DNA of 64,000 nucleotides from Lentzea fradiae (GCF_900100955.1 NZ_FNCC01000010.1:1-64000); one strand, 5' to 3'. Shown: positions 34,517 through 43,445, numbered from the stretch's first letter. Notes: a model not told the origin generated them from the letters alone. Made by a program: numbers and translations.

Positions 34517-35179
34517 ATGTCCACGAACGAGAGTCATGCCGATACCCCGCCCTCACTGCGTGAGCGGGTCTACGCGGAACTGCGCGACGAGCTGCTGGGC
34601 GGGCGGATCGGGCCCACCGAGCGGCTCACCGAACCGCGGCTGTCGAAGCGGTTCGGGGTGTCGCGCACCCCGGTGCGGGACGCACTCACCCGGCTCGTCG
34701 CGGACGGGCTCCTCGCGCGCGAGGAGTGGGGCTACTCGGTCGTCGTCCCGAGCCCGGCCCGCGTCCGCGACCTGCACGAGGTGCGGATCGCGGTGGAACT
34801 GCGCGGCATCAGCCGCAGCATCGAGAACCCGACGCTGCGGCACGACGCCGAGGCGCTCGGTGAGGAGGTGCGGCACTGGTACGGGCTCCGGGCCGCGCCA
34901 CCGGGACCGTCACCGGACTTCGTGCTGGAGGACGAGCGGTTCCACACGGCCCTGCTCGCGTCGTCCGGCAACGCCGAGCTCGTCGCGGTGCTGGCGGGGG
35001 CGTCCCGTTGGACCAGGAGCGTCCGCATGCGCGGCTTCCTGGTCCCCGGCCGCGTCGAGGCCGCGATCGACGAGCACATCGAGATCGCCGAACTGGTGCT
35101 CGGTGGCAGCCTGGAGCTCGCGCACCGCCTGCTGCACGAGCACATCGGGGCCTCACCGGAGATCGCCGAGCCGACCTGA
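34517..35179 (+). CDS. GntR-family regulator, FCD domain
   Basis: This 220-residue regulator has an N-terminal winged helix (LRERVYAELRDELLGGRIG, then SKRFGVSRTPVRDALTRL) and a C-terminal FCD helical domain with EDERFHTALLASSGN and an EHIEI His cluster that can bind metal and carboxylates. It lies 12 bases after urtE, so it is cotranscribed with the transporter and likely controls it through the 29629 inverted repeat. The ligand is unknown. Confidence 0.85.
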   Translation: MSTNESHADTPPSLRERVYAELRDELLGGRIGPTERLTEPRLSKRFGVSRTPVRDALTRLVADGLLAREEWGYSVVVPSPARVRDLHEVRIAVELRGISRSIENPTLRHDAEALGEEVRHWYGLRAAPPGPSPDFVLEDERFHTALLASSGNAELVAVLAGASRWTRSVRMRGFLVPGRVEAAIDEHIEIAELVLGGSLELAHRLLHEHIGASPEIAEPT

Positions 35180-35200
35180 CGACGAACTTCGGCACAGACC

Positions 35201-35992
35201 TCAGCGGCCCCGGAACTCGGGCTTGCGCTTCTCGGCGAACGCGCGCGGGCCCTCCTTCGCGTCCTCGCTGGAGAAGACCTCCACGCCCAGGCGGGCGTCC
35301 ACCGCGAACGCGTCGTTCTCGTGCAGGGCCTCGGTCTCGCGCATCGTGCGCAGGATCGCCTGGACGGCCAGCGGGCCGTTCGCGGTGATCAGCGCGGCCA
35401 GTTCGAGAGCCTTGGTGAGTGCCTGGCCGTCCGGCACGACGTGGCCGATCAGTCCGATCTCCTTGGCTTCGGCCGCGCGGATGTGGCGTCCGGTCAGCAG
35501 GAGGTCGGCGGCGACGGTGTACGGGATCTGGCGGGGTAGCCGGACCGCGGAGCCACCGAGCGGGAACAGGCCCCAGCGCGCCTCGGACACACCGAACCGC
35601 GCGCTCTCGCCCGCCACGCGGATGTCCGTCGCCTGAAGGATTTCCGTTCCACCCGCGACCGCGGGGCCTTCGACCGCCGCGATCAACGGTTTCGTCAACC
35701 GGCGACCCTTCAGCAGCGGCTCGATGACGGAGAAGTCGAACTTCCCCGCGTTCTCACCGGGATGGTCGCGCGTCATGGCCTTCAGGTCGGCGCCCGCGCA
35801 GAACGAGCCCCCGGCGCCGGTCAGGACGCACACGCGCACGTCGGGGTCGGAGTCCACCCGGTCCCACGCCTCTTTCATGATCGCGAGCATCGGGCCGGAC
35901 AGCGCGTTGCGGACCTCCGGGCGGTTCATCGTCACGACCAGAACGTTGTCGACCAGCTCCACCAACGCGTGGGGTTCCGTCGTGGTCGTCAT
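35201..35992 (-). CDS. echA19: Enoyl-CoA hydratase EchA19 (sterol side chain)
   Basis: This 263-residue crotonase has [33 protein letters not shown] and [22 protein letters not shown]. It hydrates the steroyl enoyl-CoA formed in the first beta-oxidation round. The ATG at 35992 follows AGGAGG. It is divergent from fadD19 across a KstR-type box, the same pair as Rv3516-Rv3515c in M. tuberculosis. Confidence 0.86.
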   Translation of the reverse strand: MTTTTEPHALVELVDNVLVVTMNRPEVRNALSGPMLAIMKEAWDRVDSDPDVRVCVLTGAGGSFCAGADLKAMTRDHPGENAGKFDFSVIEPLLKGRRLTKPLIAAVEGPAVAGGTEILQATDIRVAGESARFGVSEARWGLFPLGGSAVRLPRQIPYTVAADLLLTGRHIRAAEAKEIGLIGHVVPDGQALTKALELAALITANGPLAVQAILRTMRETEALHENDAFAVDARLGVEVFSSEDAKEGPRAFAEKRKPEFRGR

Positions 35993-36041
35993 TCGCGCGC
36001 CTCCTGGATCGAGTCTGACCGCACGGGGGATTGTCGAGAAC

Positions 36042-36055
36042 AGTAACACGTTCTA
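36042..36055. promoter_or_regulatory. KstR-type operator, echA19 / fadD19 divergent promoter
   Basis: AGTAACACGTTCTA matches TnnAACnnGTTnnA with one mismatch (first base). It lies 11 bases before the fadD19 ATG and 49 bases before echA19. Confidence 0.74.
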
Positions 36056-36066
36056 CTTTGCTGGCT

Positions 36067-37653
36067 ATGGCCCTCAACGTCGCAGACCTCGTTGAACACG
36101 CCGCCGACACCGTCCCCGACCGGACTGCCCTCGTGTGCGGGACCAAGCGGGTCACCTACGCCGAGCTGGAGTCGCGGGCCAACAAACTGGCTCACCACCT
36201 GGCAAAGAACGGCGTGAAGCAGGGTGCGCACGTGGGGCTGTACGCGCGCAACTCCATCGAGCTGGTCGAGGCCATGCTCGCGGTGTACAAGCTGCGTGCC
36301 GTGGCCATCAACGTGAACTACCGCTACACCAAGAACGAGTTGCAATATCTGTTCGGCGAGTCGGACATGACGGCGCTGGTGCACGAGCGCCAGTACGCGC
36401 CGCTGGTCGCGGAGGCCGGCTCGCCGGGCCACACCGTGGTGATCGACGACGGGACCGGTGGACCGTACGAGGGCGTGGACTACGAGTCGGCGCTGAGCGA
36501 GGAGTCCGGCGAGCGCGACTTCGGGCCACGCAGCCCCGACGACCTCTACATCCTGTTCACCGGCGGCACCACGGGCATGCCCAAGGGCGTGATGTGGCGG
36601 CACGAGGACGTGTGGCGCACGCTCGGCGGCGGCATCGACTTCGTGACGGGGGAACGGCTCACCGACGAGTGGCACCAGGCCAGGGCCGGCAAGGACTACG
36701 GGCTGGTGCGGCTGTGCCTGCCGCCGTTGATCCACGGCGCCGCGCAGTGGGCGGTGCTCGGCGCGTTGTTCGGCGGCAGCACCGTGGTGCTGGTGCCCAA
36801 GTTCGACCCGCCCGAGATCTGGCGGGTGATCGAGCGGGAGAAGGTGCAGGTCGCCGTCATCACCGGCGACGCGATGGGGCGCCCGCTGATCGAGGAGTTC
36901 GAACGCGGGCAGTACGACGGGTCGTCGCTCTACATCGTCAACAGCAGCGCCGCCCTGTTCTCCTACACCGTCAAGCGGAAGTACCAGGAGCTGTTGCCGC
37001 ACACGACGTTGCTGGAGTCCATCGGCTCCAGCGAGACCGGCTCCACCGGCATCGGCGCGGTGCCCAAGGAGATCGTGAAGACCGACGGCACCAAGGTGAA
37101 GCTCAACGAGGACACCATCGTCATCGACGAGGACGGCGCCAAGCTCGACCCGGTGCCCGGCGTCATCGGCAAGCTGGCGCGCGGCGGCCACATCCCGCTC
37201 GGCTACTACAAGGACCCCGAGAAGACCGCGCGGATGTTCGTGCAGGTCGACGGCAAGCGCTACACGGTGCCCGGCGACTACGCGCGGTTCGAGGAGGACG
37301 GCGACATCACGTTGCTGGGACGCGGCAACACGTGCGTCAACACCGGCGGCGAGAAGGTGTTCCCCGAAGAGGTCGAGGCGGCGCTGAAGTCACACCCGGA
37401 CGTGTTCGACGCGCTCGTCATCGGCGTCCAGGACGACCTGCTGGGCCAACGGGTCGGCGCCCTCGTCCAGCCGCGTGACGGCGCCAGGCCGACACTGTCC
37501 CAACTGGACGCCCACGTCCGCGAGACCTTGGCTGGCTACAAGGTGCCGCGGTCATTGTGGCTCGTCGACGAGATCGGCCGCACCCCCAGCGGCAAACCCG
37601 ACTACCAGTGGGCACGGCGCCACGTGGAGGACCATGCGCACCAGCCTGTGTGA
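36067..37653 (+). CDS. fadD19: Steroid-acid CoA ligase FadD19
   Basis: FadD19 activates the C26 sterol acid made by CYP125 and is essential in Rhodococcus for C24-branched sterols. The 528-residue ANL enzyme opens MALNVADLVEHAADTVPDRT and has FTGGTTGMPKGVMWRHEDV, ESIGSSETGSTG, NTGGEKVFPEEVEAALK and TPSGKPDYQWAR, all close to FadD19 (Rv3515c). It overlaps the next gene by 20 bases. Confidence 0.9.
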   Translation: MALNVADLVEHAADTVPDRTALVCGTKRVTYAELESRANKLAHHLAKNGVKQGAHVGLYARNSIELVEAMLAVYKLRAVAINVNYRYTKNELQYLFGESDMTALVHERQYAPLVAEAGSPGHTVVIDDGTGGPYEGVDYESALSEESGERDFGPRSPDDLYILFTGGTTGMPKGVMWRHEDVWRTLGGGIDFVTGERLTDEWHQARAGKDYGLVRLCLPPLIHGAAQWAVLGALFGGSTVVLVPKFDPPEIWRVIEREKVQVAVITGDAMGRPLIEEFERGQYDGSSLYIVNSSAALFSYTVKRKYQELLPHTTLLESIGSSETGSTGIGAVPKEIVKTDGTKVKLNEDTIVIDEDGAKLDPVPGVIGKLARGGHIPLGYYKDPEKTARMFVQVDGKRYTVPGDYARFEEDGDITLLGRGNTCVNTGGEKVFPEEVEAALKSHPDVFDALVIGVQDDLLGQRVGALVQPRDGARPTLSQLDAHVRETLAGYKVPRSLWLVDEIGRTPSGKPDYQWARRHVEDHAHQPV

Positions 37654-38722
37654 CGAGCTCGGCATCGAGCACCCGGTCTTCGGCTTCACGCCGTCCGAAC
37701 ACGTGGCGGCGGCGATCAGCAGAGCGGGCGGCCTCGGCGTGCTGGGGTGCGTGCGGTTCAACGACGCGGAAGACCTCGACCGCGCACTGACGTGGATGGA
37801 CGAGAACTGCGACGGCAAGCCGTACGGCGTCGACGTCGTCATGCCCGCCACCGTGCCGAAGGAAGGCACGCAGATCGACCTCGCGTCACTCATCCCGCAG
37901 GAGCACAAGGACTTCGTGCGCCAGACTCTGCTGAAGCTCGGCGTGCCACCACTGCCCGATGGCGAGGACGGCGAGGGCGTGCTCGGCTGGCTGCACTCGG
38001 TGGCACGGTCCCATGTGGACGTTGCCCTCGAACACCCGATCCGGCTCATCGCCAACGCCCTCGGCTCACCACCCGCCGACGTCATCGCCCGCGCCCACGC
38101 CGCCGGAGTCCCCGTGGCGGCACTGGCGGGCAAGGCAGAACACGCCCGCCGGCACGTCGCCAACGGCGTCGACATCGTGGTGGCGCAGGGCTACGAGGCC
38201 GGCGGCCACACCGGCGAGATCGCGTCGATGGTCCTCGTGCCCGAGATCGTGGACGCCGTGGACGTGCCGGTGCTCGCGGCCGGTGGCATCGGATCGGGCC
38301 GCCAGGCCGCCGCGGCGATGGCGCTGGGCGCGTCCGGGGTGTGGATGGGGTCGTACTGGCTCACCACGGCCGAGTACACGCAGAGCCCGTTGACGCAGAA
38401 GGCGTTGCTGGCCGCCGGGTCGAGCGACACCGTGCGGACGCGGATCTACACCGGCAAACCCGCACGGCTGCTGAAGACCCGCTGGACCGAGGCGTGGGCC
38501 GAACCCGGTGCGCCCGAGCCGTTGCCGATGCCGTTGCAGAACATCCTGGTGAGCGAGGCGCACCTGCGGATCGCGCGTTCCGACGACCCGTCGGTGGTGT
38601 CGATGCCGGTCGGGCAGGTCGTCGGGCGGATGAACGAGGTGCGGCCGGTGGCGGAGGTGATGGCCGACCTGCTGCGGGAGTACGGGGAGACGGTCGAGAG
38701 GTTGACCAAGTCGGCCCGCTGA
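37634..38722 (+). CDS. Nitronate-monooxygenase-like flavoprotein coupled to fadD19
   Basis: This 362-residue FMN TIM-barrel protein has EHPVFGFTPSEHVAAAISRAGGLG, VAQGYEAGGHTGEIASMVL and VLAAGGIGSGRQAAAAMALG. It is related to IpdC but clearly distinct, having a long insert around residues 55-120 (PATVPKEGTQIDLASLIP). Its ATG lies inside the last codons of fadD19, so the two are translated together. A reductase or monooxygenase role in sterol side-chain breakdown is inferred from position only. Confidence 0.8.
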   Translation: MRTSLCDELGIEHPVFGFTPSEHVAAAISRAGGLGVLGCVRFNDAEDLDRALTWMDENCDGKPYGVDVVMPATVPKEGTQIDLASLIPQEHKDFVRQTLLKLGVPPLPDGEDGEGVLGWLHSVARSHVDVALEHPIRLIANALGSPPADVIARAHAAGVPVAALAGKAEHARRHVANGVDIVVAQGYEAGGHTGEIASMVLVPEIVDAVDVPVLAAGGIGSGRQAAAAMALGASGVWMGSYWLTTAEYTQSPLTQKALLAAGSSDTVRTRIYTGKPARLLKTRWTEAWAEPGAPEPLPMPLQNILVSEAHLRIARSDDPSVVSMPVGQVVGRMNEVRPVAEVMADLLREYGETVERLTKSAR

Positions 38723-38763
38723 GCATGCTTCCAGAAGTACTGTCCGTAACCCCCCGCCTCGCT

Positions 38764-38855
38764 CGCGACTCTCTTTCGCGTTTCCCGTGTCGCACGCGGG
38801 GCCCTTTCGTTCGCGTGGATCGCACGCGGGGGCCCCGCGTACTAAAGCCACGTCA
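38764..38855 (-). repeat. Structured intergenic repeat, copy 2 (inverted)
   Basis: This reads as copy 1 on the minus strand. Hairpins are GCACGCGGGG/CCCCGCGTAC (38822-38842), CACGCG/CGCGTG (38793-38798 with 38812-38817), and CGCGA/TCGCG (38764-38768 with 38776-38780) around the same 7-base loop read on the minus strand as AAGAGAG. The flanking GTGACGTGGCTTT also matches copy 1 (GTGACATTGCTTT). Confidence 0.75.
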
Positions 38856-38983
38856 CGCAGAGGAGGCGGGGAGCGCTGAGTGGTGACACACGGGTGGGGT
38901 GTGGCGGGAGAAGGGGCAGGGCCTCTGGTGTAGCGCTCAGGACGTATCGTGATGCCCGCTTGGGGATGATCTTTGGGGGCGAC

Positions 38984-39940
38984 ATGATGCGTGGACGTGT
39001 GTTCGGCGTGCTCTCGGGCGTGCTCGTGGCGAGCCTGACCGTGGCGGCCCCGCAGGCCGCGGCAGCCGATCCGTGCCGGTGGATCCCGCACGAGCTGCCG
39101 CTGCCGGCCGCCACCACCGCGGCCAAGACTTCGGGCGGCAGCGAGGACAACAGGTTCATCGTGGGCCATGGCCGTGTCGGAGGCAGCGCTGAGAGAGGGC
39201 TGATGTGGGACCACGGCGCGCTGATGGAGATGGCCGCGACGTCGTCCAGCATCGCGATCGAGCCACAGGACGTGAACAACCACGGCGTCGTGGTCGGCGG
39301 ACGCTCCGACCGGGCTCAGGGTGGCCAGCAAGCTTTCCGCTACGAGAACGGTGTCTACGAGCTTCTCGAGACGCCATCCGGCCACGACTCGCGGGCGCGG
39401 TCGATCAACAACAACGGTGACGTCTTCGGTGAGGTGTGGGACAAGGGCGGAGGAGGGCGTCACTGGGCCGTCCTGTGGTCGCGCGATGGCCGGCTCCTCG
39501 ATCTGGTCGGGCGAGCCGTCGGTGTCAGCGACGACCGGAGGCTCGTGCTGACGTCGGGCACCACCGTGTACGTGGCCGAAGCGGACAGGGCCCGAGTGGT
39601 CCAGCTCGCCGGTGGGAACCCTCCGGCAGTGCTCGACAACGACCGGGTGCTGCTCTTCACCTCGTCCGGCTTGGGGGAGTGGACCCTCACGGGTGAGCAC
39701 GTGGCGACCTGGCAGGGTGGCACGGTGCCGTTCGGCAGGACGTCCGACGGGCAAGCCGTGTTCGGTGCCGTCATGGGGACGCCCACGCTGTGGCAGTGGG
39801 GCATCTCGTACCCGGTGGACTCCGCGAAGCTGCCGGACGCGCGCTACTACGGCGACGTCACAGACGGGGGCGCGTTGATCGGCACGTATGTGGACCCCGG
39901 TGGCAGCACGCACCCGGCGCGCTGGTTCTGGTGCGCCTGA
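38984..39940 (+). CDS. Secreted protein with HAF-like repeats
   Basis: This 318-residue protein has a Sec-type signal peptide (GVLSGVLVASLTVAAPQAAA, about residues 7-26) and repeated blades with xVNNxGxVxG wording: PQDVNNHGVVVGG and ARSINNNGDVFGEV, which suggest HAF/beta-propeller repeats. The mature part has few cysteines (PCRW near its start, WCA at the end). Function unknown. A GGGGG stretch precedes the ATG; ATG 38987 is equivalent. Confidence 0.68.
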   Translation: MMRGRVFGVLSGVLVASLTVAAPQAAAADPCRWIPHELPLPAATTAAKTSGGSEDNRFIVGHGRVGGSAERGLMWDHGALMEMAATSSSIAIEPQDVNNHGVVVGGRSDRAQGGQQAFRYENGVYELLETPSGHDSRARSINNNGDVFGEVWDKGGGGRHWAVLWSRDGRLLDLVGRAVGVSDDRRLVLTSGTTVYVAEADRARVVQLAGGNPPAVLDNDRVLLFTSSGLGEWTLTGEHVATWQGGTVPFGRTSDGQAVFGAVMGTPTLWQWGISYPVDSAKLPDARYYGDVTDGGALIGTYVDPGGSTHPARWFWCA

Positions 39941-40852
39941 TCAGAGCACCGCGCTGAGCTTGAGGAGCTGGGCGGTCGCCCCGCCCAGCTCGAACTCGTT
40001 GCGCTTGGCCGCGGTGAAGTACCGGTGCACGTTGTGGCTCATGTCGATGCCGGTGCCACCGTGGACGTGCACGGCCGTGTGGGCAACGCGATGCCCTGCG
40101 TCCGCGGCCCAGAACTTCGCCGTCGCCACCTCGGCCGCGCAGTCCAGCCCTTCCGACAGCCGCCAGGCGGCCTGCCACAAGGTCAGGCGGATCGCGGCCA
40201 CGTCGATGTAGGCGTCCGCCAGGCGTTGGGCCACGGCTTGGAAGCTGCCGATCGGCCGGTCGAACTGCACGCGGGTGCGGGCGTACTCCGCCGTCAGCTC
40301 CAGGGCTCGTTCGGTCACGCCGAGCTGGAGGGCGCACAGGCCGAGCGTGTACCGCAGGGTCAGCCAGTCCGCGGTGAGGCCGGGTACGACTGAACCGCCG
40401 AAGAACGTGAAGCAGCCCGTGTCCGAGCCGTCGACCACCTCCTGCGGGGTGATCTCCAGCGACTCCGCGTCGACCACGAACACCTCGGAGCCGTGCGGCA
40501 CCAGGAAAGCCGCCGCCGTCGAGGCGAACGGCACGACGGTCCGGACGCCGGAAGCCTCCGACAGGGCCACGGACAGCACGGTTCCGGGAGTCAGCCAGCG
40601 TGACCGTTGCTCGGCTGTGCCGAACGTGGCCAGGGCGGAGGCGGCGACGGTGGTGGGCAGGTACGGCACGGGGGCGACCGCGCGGCCGATCTCGACCAGT
40701 ACCGCGCACTGCTCCAGCACGCCGAGCTCGTCCGGGTTCTCCGGCACCACGCCGGACCTGACCAGGTCGGCCCACGGGGTGTCGGACGAGTCGAGGATCT
40801 TGCGGGTCAGCGCCGCCAGCTCGCGCTGCGTCTCGGTCGGCGTGAAGTCCAT
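39941..40852 (-). CDS. fadE27: Acyl-CoA dehydrogenase FadE27-like (ChsE5, small subunit)
   Basis: This ~303-residue protein starts MDFTPTETQRELAALTRKIL and has ARTRVQFDRPIGSFQAVAQRLAD and VHVHGGTGIDMSHNVHRYF. It pairs with the next gene upstream, as FadE26-FadE27 (ChsE4-ChsE5) form a heterotetramer that dehydrogenates the first side-chain CoA ester. I prefer ATG 40852 because GGAGGG lies 5 bases upstream. ATG 40870 would overlap the fadE26 stop. Confidence 0.83.
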   Translation of the reverse strand: MDFTPTETQRELAALTRKILDSSDTPWADLVRSGVVPENPDELGVLEQCAVLVEIGRAVAPVPYLPTTVAASALATFGTAEQRSRWLTPGTVLSVALSEASGVRTVVPFASTAAAFLVPHGSEVFVVDAESLEITPQEVVDGSDTGCFTFFGGSVVPGLTADWLTLRYTLGLCALQLGVTERALELTAEYARTRVQFDRPIGSFQAVAQRLADAYIDVAAIRLTLWQAAWRLSEGLDCAAEVATAKFWAADAGHRVAHTAVHVHGGTGIDMSHNVHRYFTAAKRNEFELGGATAQLLKLSAVL

Positions 40853-40866
40853 GGCCACCCTCCGGG

Positions 40867-42027
40867 TCATCGGGGCACGGCGGGCAGCCCGAGGCCGGCC
40901 CTCGCGATGATGTCGCGCTGGATCTCGTTGGTGCCGCCGCCGAACGTGAGGATCAGCGACGAGCGGTGCATGCGTTCCACCCGGCCGTGCAGGAGCGCTC
41001 CGGGTGAGCCCGCGCGCACGACGCCGTTGGCGCCCAGGACCTCCATGAGCAGGCGGTAGCCCTCGGTGGCGAACTCGGTGCCGAACACCTTGGTGGCCGA
41101 GGCTTCCGCGGGGGAGGGGGCCTCGTCGCCGCAGGCCGCTATCCGCCAGTTGACCAGCTTCAGGAACTCCGTCTTGGCGTGCACGCGGGCCAGGTGCAGG
41201 CGCACCCACTCGTGCCGCAAGGCGCCGGTCTCCGTGGCCCACTCGCGGACCTCGCGCAGTGCGGTCTGCAGTGGTGCGGCCGAGCACAGGGCGACGCGTT
41301 CGTGGTTGAGCTGGTTGGTGATGAGCTTCCAGCCCTTGTGCTCCTCACCGATGAGGTTGCCGGCCGGTACGCGCACGTCGTCGTAGAACGTGGCGCTGGT
41401 GGTGGGGCCGGACATCGTCGGCACCGGTGTCCAGGAGAAGCCGGGGTCGGTGGTGGGCACGATCAGGATGCTCAGGCCCCGGTGCCGCCTCGACTCCTGG
41501 TCGGTGCGGCACGCCAGCCAGACGTAGTCGGCGTACTGGACCAGGCTCGTCCACATCTTCTGGCCGTTGACCACGTACTCGTCGCCGTCGCGGACAGCCC
41601 TGGTGCGCAGACCGGCGAGGTCGGTGCCCGCTTCGGGCTCGGAGTAGCCGATGGCGAAGTGGATCTCGCCGGACGCGATCCTCGGCAGGTAGAACGCCTT
41701 CTGCTCGGGCGTGCCATAGGTCATGATCGTCGGGCCGATCGAGTTCAGCGTCAGGAACGGCACGGGCGCACCGGCCGCCGACGCCTCGTCGAGGAAGATC
41801 AGCTGCTCGACCATGGGCCGGTCACGGCCGCCGTACTCCTCCGGCCAGCCGATCGTGAGCCAGCCGTCGAGACCCATCCGGCGGACGGTGTCCTTGTACA
41901 CCTCGGCGTCACCGTAGTCGCCGCCCCCGGACAGGGCGGCCCTGCGTTCCGGCGTCATGAGCGCGGCGAAGTACGCCCGCAGCTCCTGGCGCAGCCGTTC
42001 CTGTTCGGGCGTGAAACCGATGCGCAT
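40867..42027 (-). CDS. fadE26: Acyl-CoA dehydrogenase FadE26-like (ChsE4, large subunit)
   Basis: This 386-residue full-length dehydrogenase starts MRIGFTPEQERLRQELRAYF and has FAIGYSEPEAGTDLAGLRTRA, GQKMWTSLVQYADY and TFGGGTNEIQRDIIARAGLG. FadE26/ChsE4 and FadE27/ChsE5 act together on the C27 3-oxo-4-cholestenoyl-CoA side chain. The ATG lies 12 bases from a perfect KstR palindrome shared with the ferredoxin gene. The fadE26-fadE27-fdxD neighbourhood matches Rv3503c-Rv3505. Confidence 0.87.
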   Translation of the reverse strand: MRIGFTPEQERLRQELRAYFAALMTPERRAALSGGGDYGDAEVYKDTVRRMGLDGWLTIGWPEEYGGRDRPMVEQLIFLDEASAAGAPVPFLTLNSIGPTIMTYGTPEQKAFYLPRIASGEIHFAIGYSEPEAGTDLAGLRTRAVRDGDEYVVNGQKMWTSLVQYADYVWLACRTDQESRRHRGLSILIVPTTDPGFSWTPVPTMSGPTTSATFYDDVRVPAGNLIGEEHKGWKLITNQLNHERVALCSAAPLQTALREVREWATETGALRHEWVRLHLARVHAKTEFLKLVNWRIAACGDEAPSPAEASATKVFGTEFATEGYRLLMEVLGANGVVRAGSPGALLHGRVERMHRSSLILTFGGGTNEIQRDIIARAGLGLPAVPR

Positions 42028-42038
42028 GCCCGCTACTC

Positions 42039-42052
42039 TAGAACAAGTTCTA
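42039..42052. promoter_or_regulatory. KstR operator, fadE26 / ferredoxin divergent promoter
   Basis: TAGAACAAGTTCTA is a full match to TnnAACnnGTTnnA and sits within an extended palindrome CTAGAACAAGTTCTAG. It is the best-formed KstR-type box in the window. Confidence 0.88.
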
Positions 42053-42072
42053 GTTGATGTCAGGAGGCCGCG

Positions 42073-42264
42073 ATGAAGGTCGGCGTCGACCCGTCGCTGT
42101 GTGAGGCGCACGGTGAGTGCACGTCCATCCTGCCCGCCGTCTTCGCTCTCGACGACGACGAGCTGCTGCAGATCCGGCCCGGTGAGCTGGCCGGGGACGA
42201 AGAGGAGCCCGCCGCCCGCGCCGTGGGGGCCTGCCCCAAGGGCGCGCTGCGGCTCTCACGCTGA
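42073..42264 (+). CDS. fdxD: [3Fe-4S] ferredoxin FdxD
   Basis: This 63-residue ferredoxin has three cluster cysteines, C10 and C16 (CEAHGEC) and C54 (ACPKGAL), the pattern of actinobacterial 3Fe-4S ferredoxins that serve P450s. An AGGAGG box lies 8 bases before the ATG. It is the likely counterpart of Rv3503c. It may donate electrons to CYP125, or act in the same regulon with another oxygenase. Confidence 0.87.
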   Translation: MKVGVDPSLCEAHGECTSILPAVFALDDDELLQIRPGELAGDEEEPAARAVGACPKGALRLSR

Positions 42265-42342
42265 TGGGCCTTGTCATGAACAGGAACAGATTCTAGTGTG
42301 CGACGGGTACCTCGGCCGTGAGCTCAGCGAGGAGTGATACCG

Positions 42343-43428
42343 GTGAAGGCAGCCGTGCTGAACCAGGTGGGCGACGACAAGCTCGAGCTCCGCGACGACG
42401 TGACGACAACCCCGGTGGGACCGCAGGAGGTCCGCATCAGGATCAAGGCGTGCGGCGTCTGCCACAGCGACCTGTCCGCAATGGACGGAACGCTGCCCGC
42501 GCTCGCACCCGGCGTCGTCGGGCACGAGGGCGCGGGTGAGATCGCCGAGATCGGCAGCGCCGTGACCCAGCTCGCGGTCGGCGACCACGTGGCGATCACG
42601 TTCGTGCCGCCCTGTGGCAAGTGCGCCCAATGCGTTACCGGACAGGCACATCTGTGCCTGGTCCACACGCTCTCGGCCTTCACGTCACCGCGGTTCCTCG
42701 TCGGCGGCAACCCGGCCTTCGGGTACGCGGGACTGGGTGCGTTCGCGGAGGAGATGGTCGTCCCCGCCGACGCCGCCGTGAAGATCGACGACGACGTGCC
42801 GTGGGACGTCGCCGCGTTGCTGTCCTGCGGCATCCTGACCGGCGTCGGCGCCGTGCTCAACACCGCGAAGGTCGAACCCGGCTCCAGCGTCGCGGTGATC
42901 GGCTGCGGCGGTGTCGGCGTCGCGGTGATCCAGGGAGCGCGGCTCGCCGCGGCGGCCCGGATCGTCGCCGTGGACCCGGTGACCGAGAAACACGAGGTGG
43001 CGCAACGGTTCGGCGCGACGCACGCGACGGCGCCCGACGGTGTCGCCGACCTCAACAACCAGCTAAACGGCGGCATGGGCTTCGACTACGTGTTCGACGT
43101 CGTCGGTCTCCCCGCCACGATCCGCCAGGCGTGGGACCTCACCCGCCGCGGCGGCCACACCGTCGTCGTCGGCGCCGGACGGGCGGACGCGATGGTCTCG
43201 TTCAGCGCCCAGGAGCTGTTCCTGCACGACAAGACCCTGCACGGGTCCTTCTACGGCACGGCGAACTTCCGGCGGGACGTGCCGCGGATGATCGCGCTGT
43301 GGCGGCAGGGCAGGCTCGACCTCGAAGGCATGATCAGCAAGCGGATCCGGCTGGAGGACGTCAACGAGGGCCTCCAGGCGCTGCGCGGCGGCGGGTCGCT
43401 CATCCGCCAGGTCATCCTCTTCGACTGA
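42343..43428 (+). CDS. Zinc-dependent alcohol dehydrogenase (MDR family)
   Basis: This 361-residue MDR dehydrogenase has the catalytic zinc ligands Cys (CGVCHSD), His-Glu (VVGHEGAGE), the structural-zinc lobe CGKCAQCVTGQAHLC and the NAD site VIGCGGVGVAVIQGA. GAGGAG lies 8 bases before the GTG at 42343; an earlier GTG overlaps the box. It is the first of four genes (ADH, SDR, ALDH, SDR) that could oxidise sterol or side-chain alcohols to acids. Substrate unknown. Confidence 0.84.
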   Translation: MKAAVLNQVGDDKLELRDDVTTTPVGPQEVRIRIKACGVCHSDLSAMDGTLPALAPGVVGHEGAGEIAEIGSAVTQLAVGDHVAITFVPPCGKCAQCVTGQAHLCLVHTLSAFTSPRFLVGGNPAFGYAGLGAFAEEMVVPADAAVKIDDDVPWDVAALLSCGILTGVGAVLNTAKVEPGSSVAVIGCGGVGVAVIQGARLAAAARIVAVDPVTEKHEVAQRFGATHATAPDGVADLNNQLNGGMGFDYVFDVVGLPATIRQAWDLTRRGGHTVVVGAGRADAMVSFSAQELFLHDKTLHGSFYGTANFRRDVPRMIALWRQGRLDLEGMISKRIRLEDVNEGLQALRGGGSLIRQVILFD

Positions 43429-43445
43429 GACACCGGGAGTCTCCT

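Noticed and set aside
42282..42295. Further KstR-like box before the alcohol dehydrogenase (AGGAACAGATTCTA)
   Set aside because: Two of the eight fixed positions fail, including one of the GTT core. It may be a decayed site, but the match is too weak to list as an operator.
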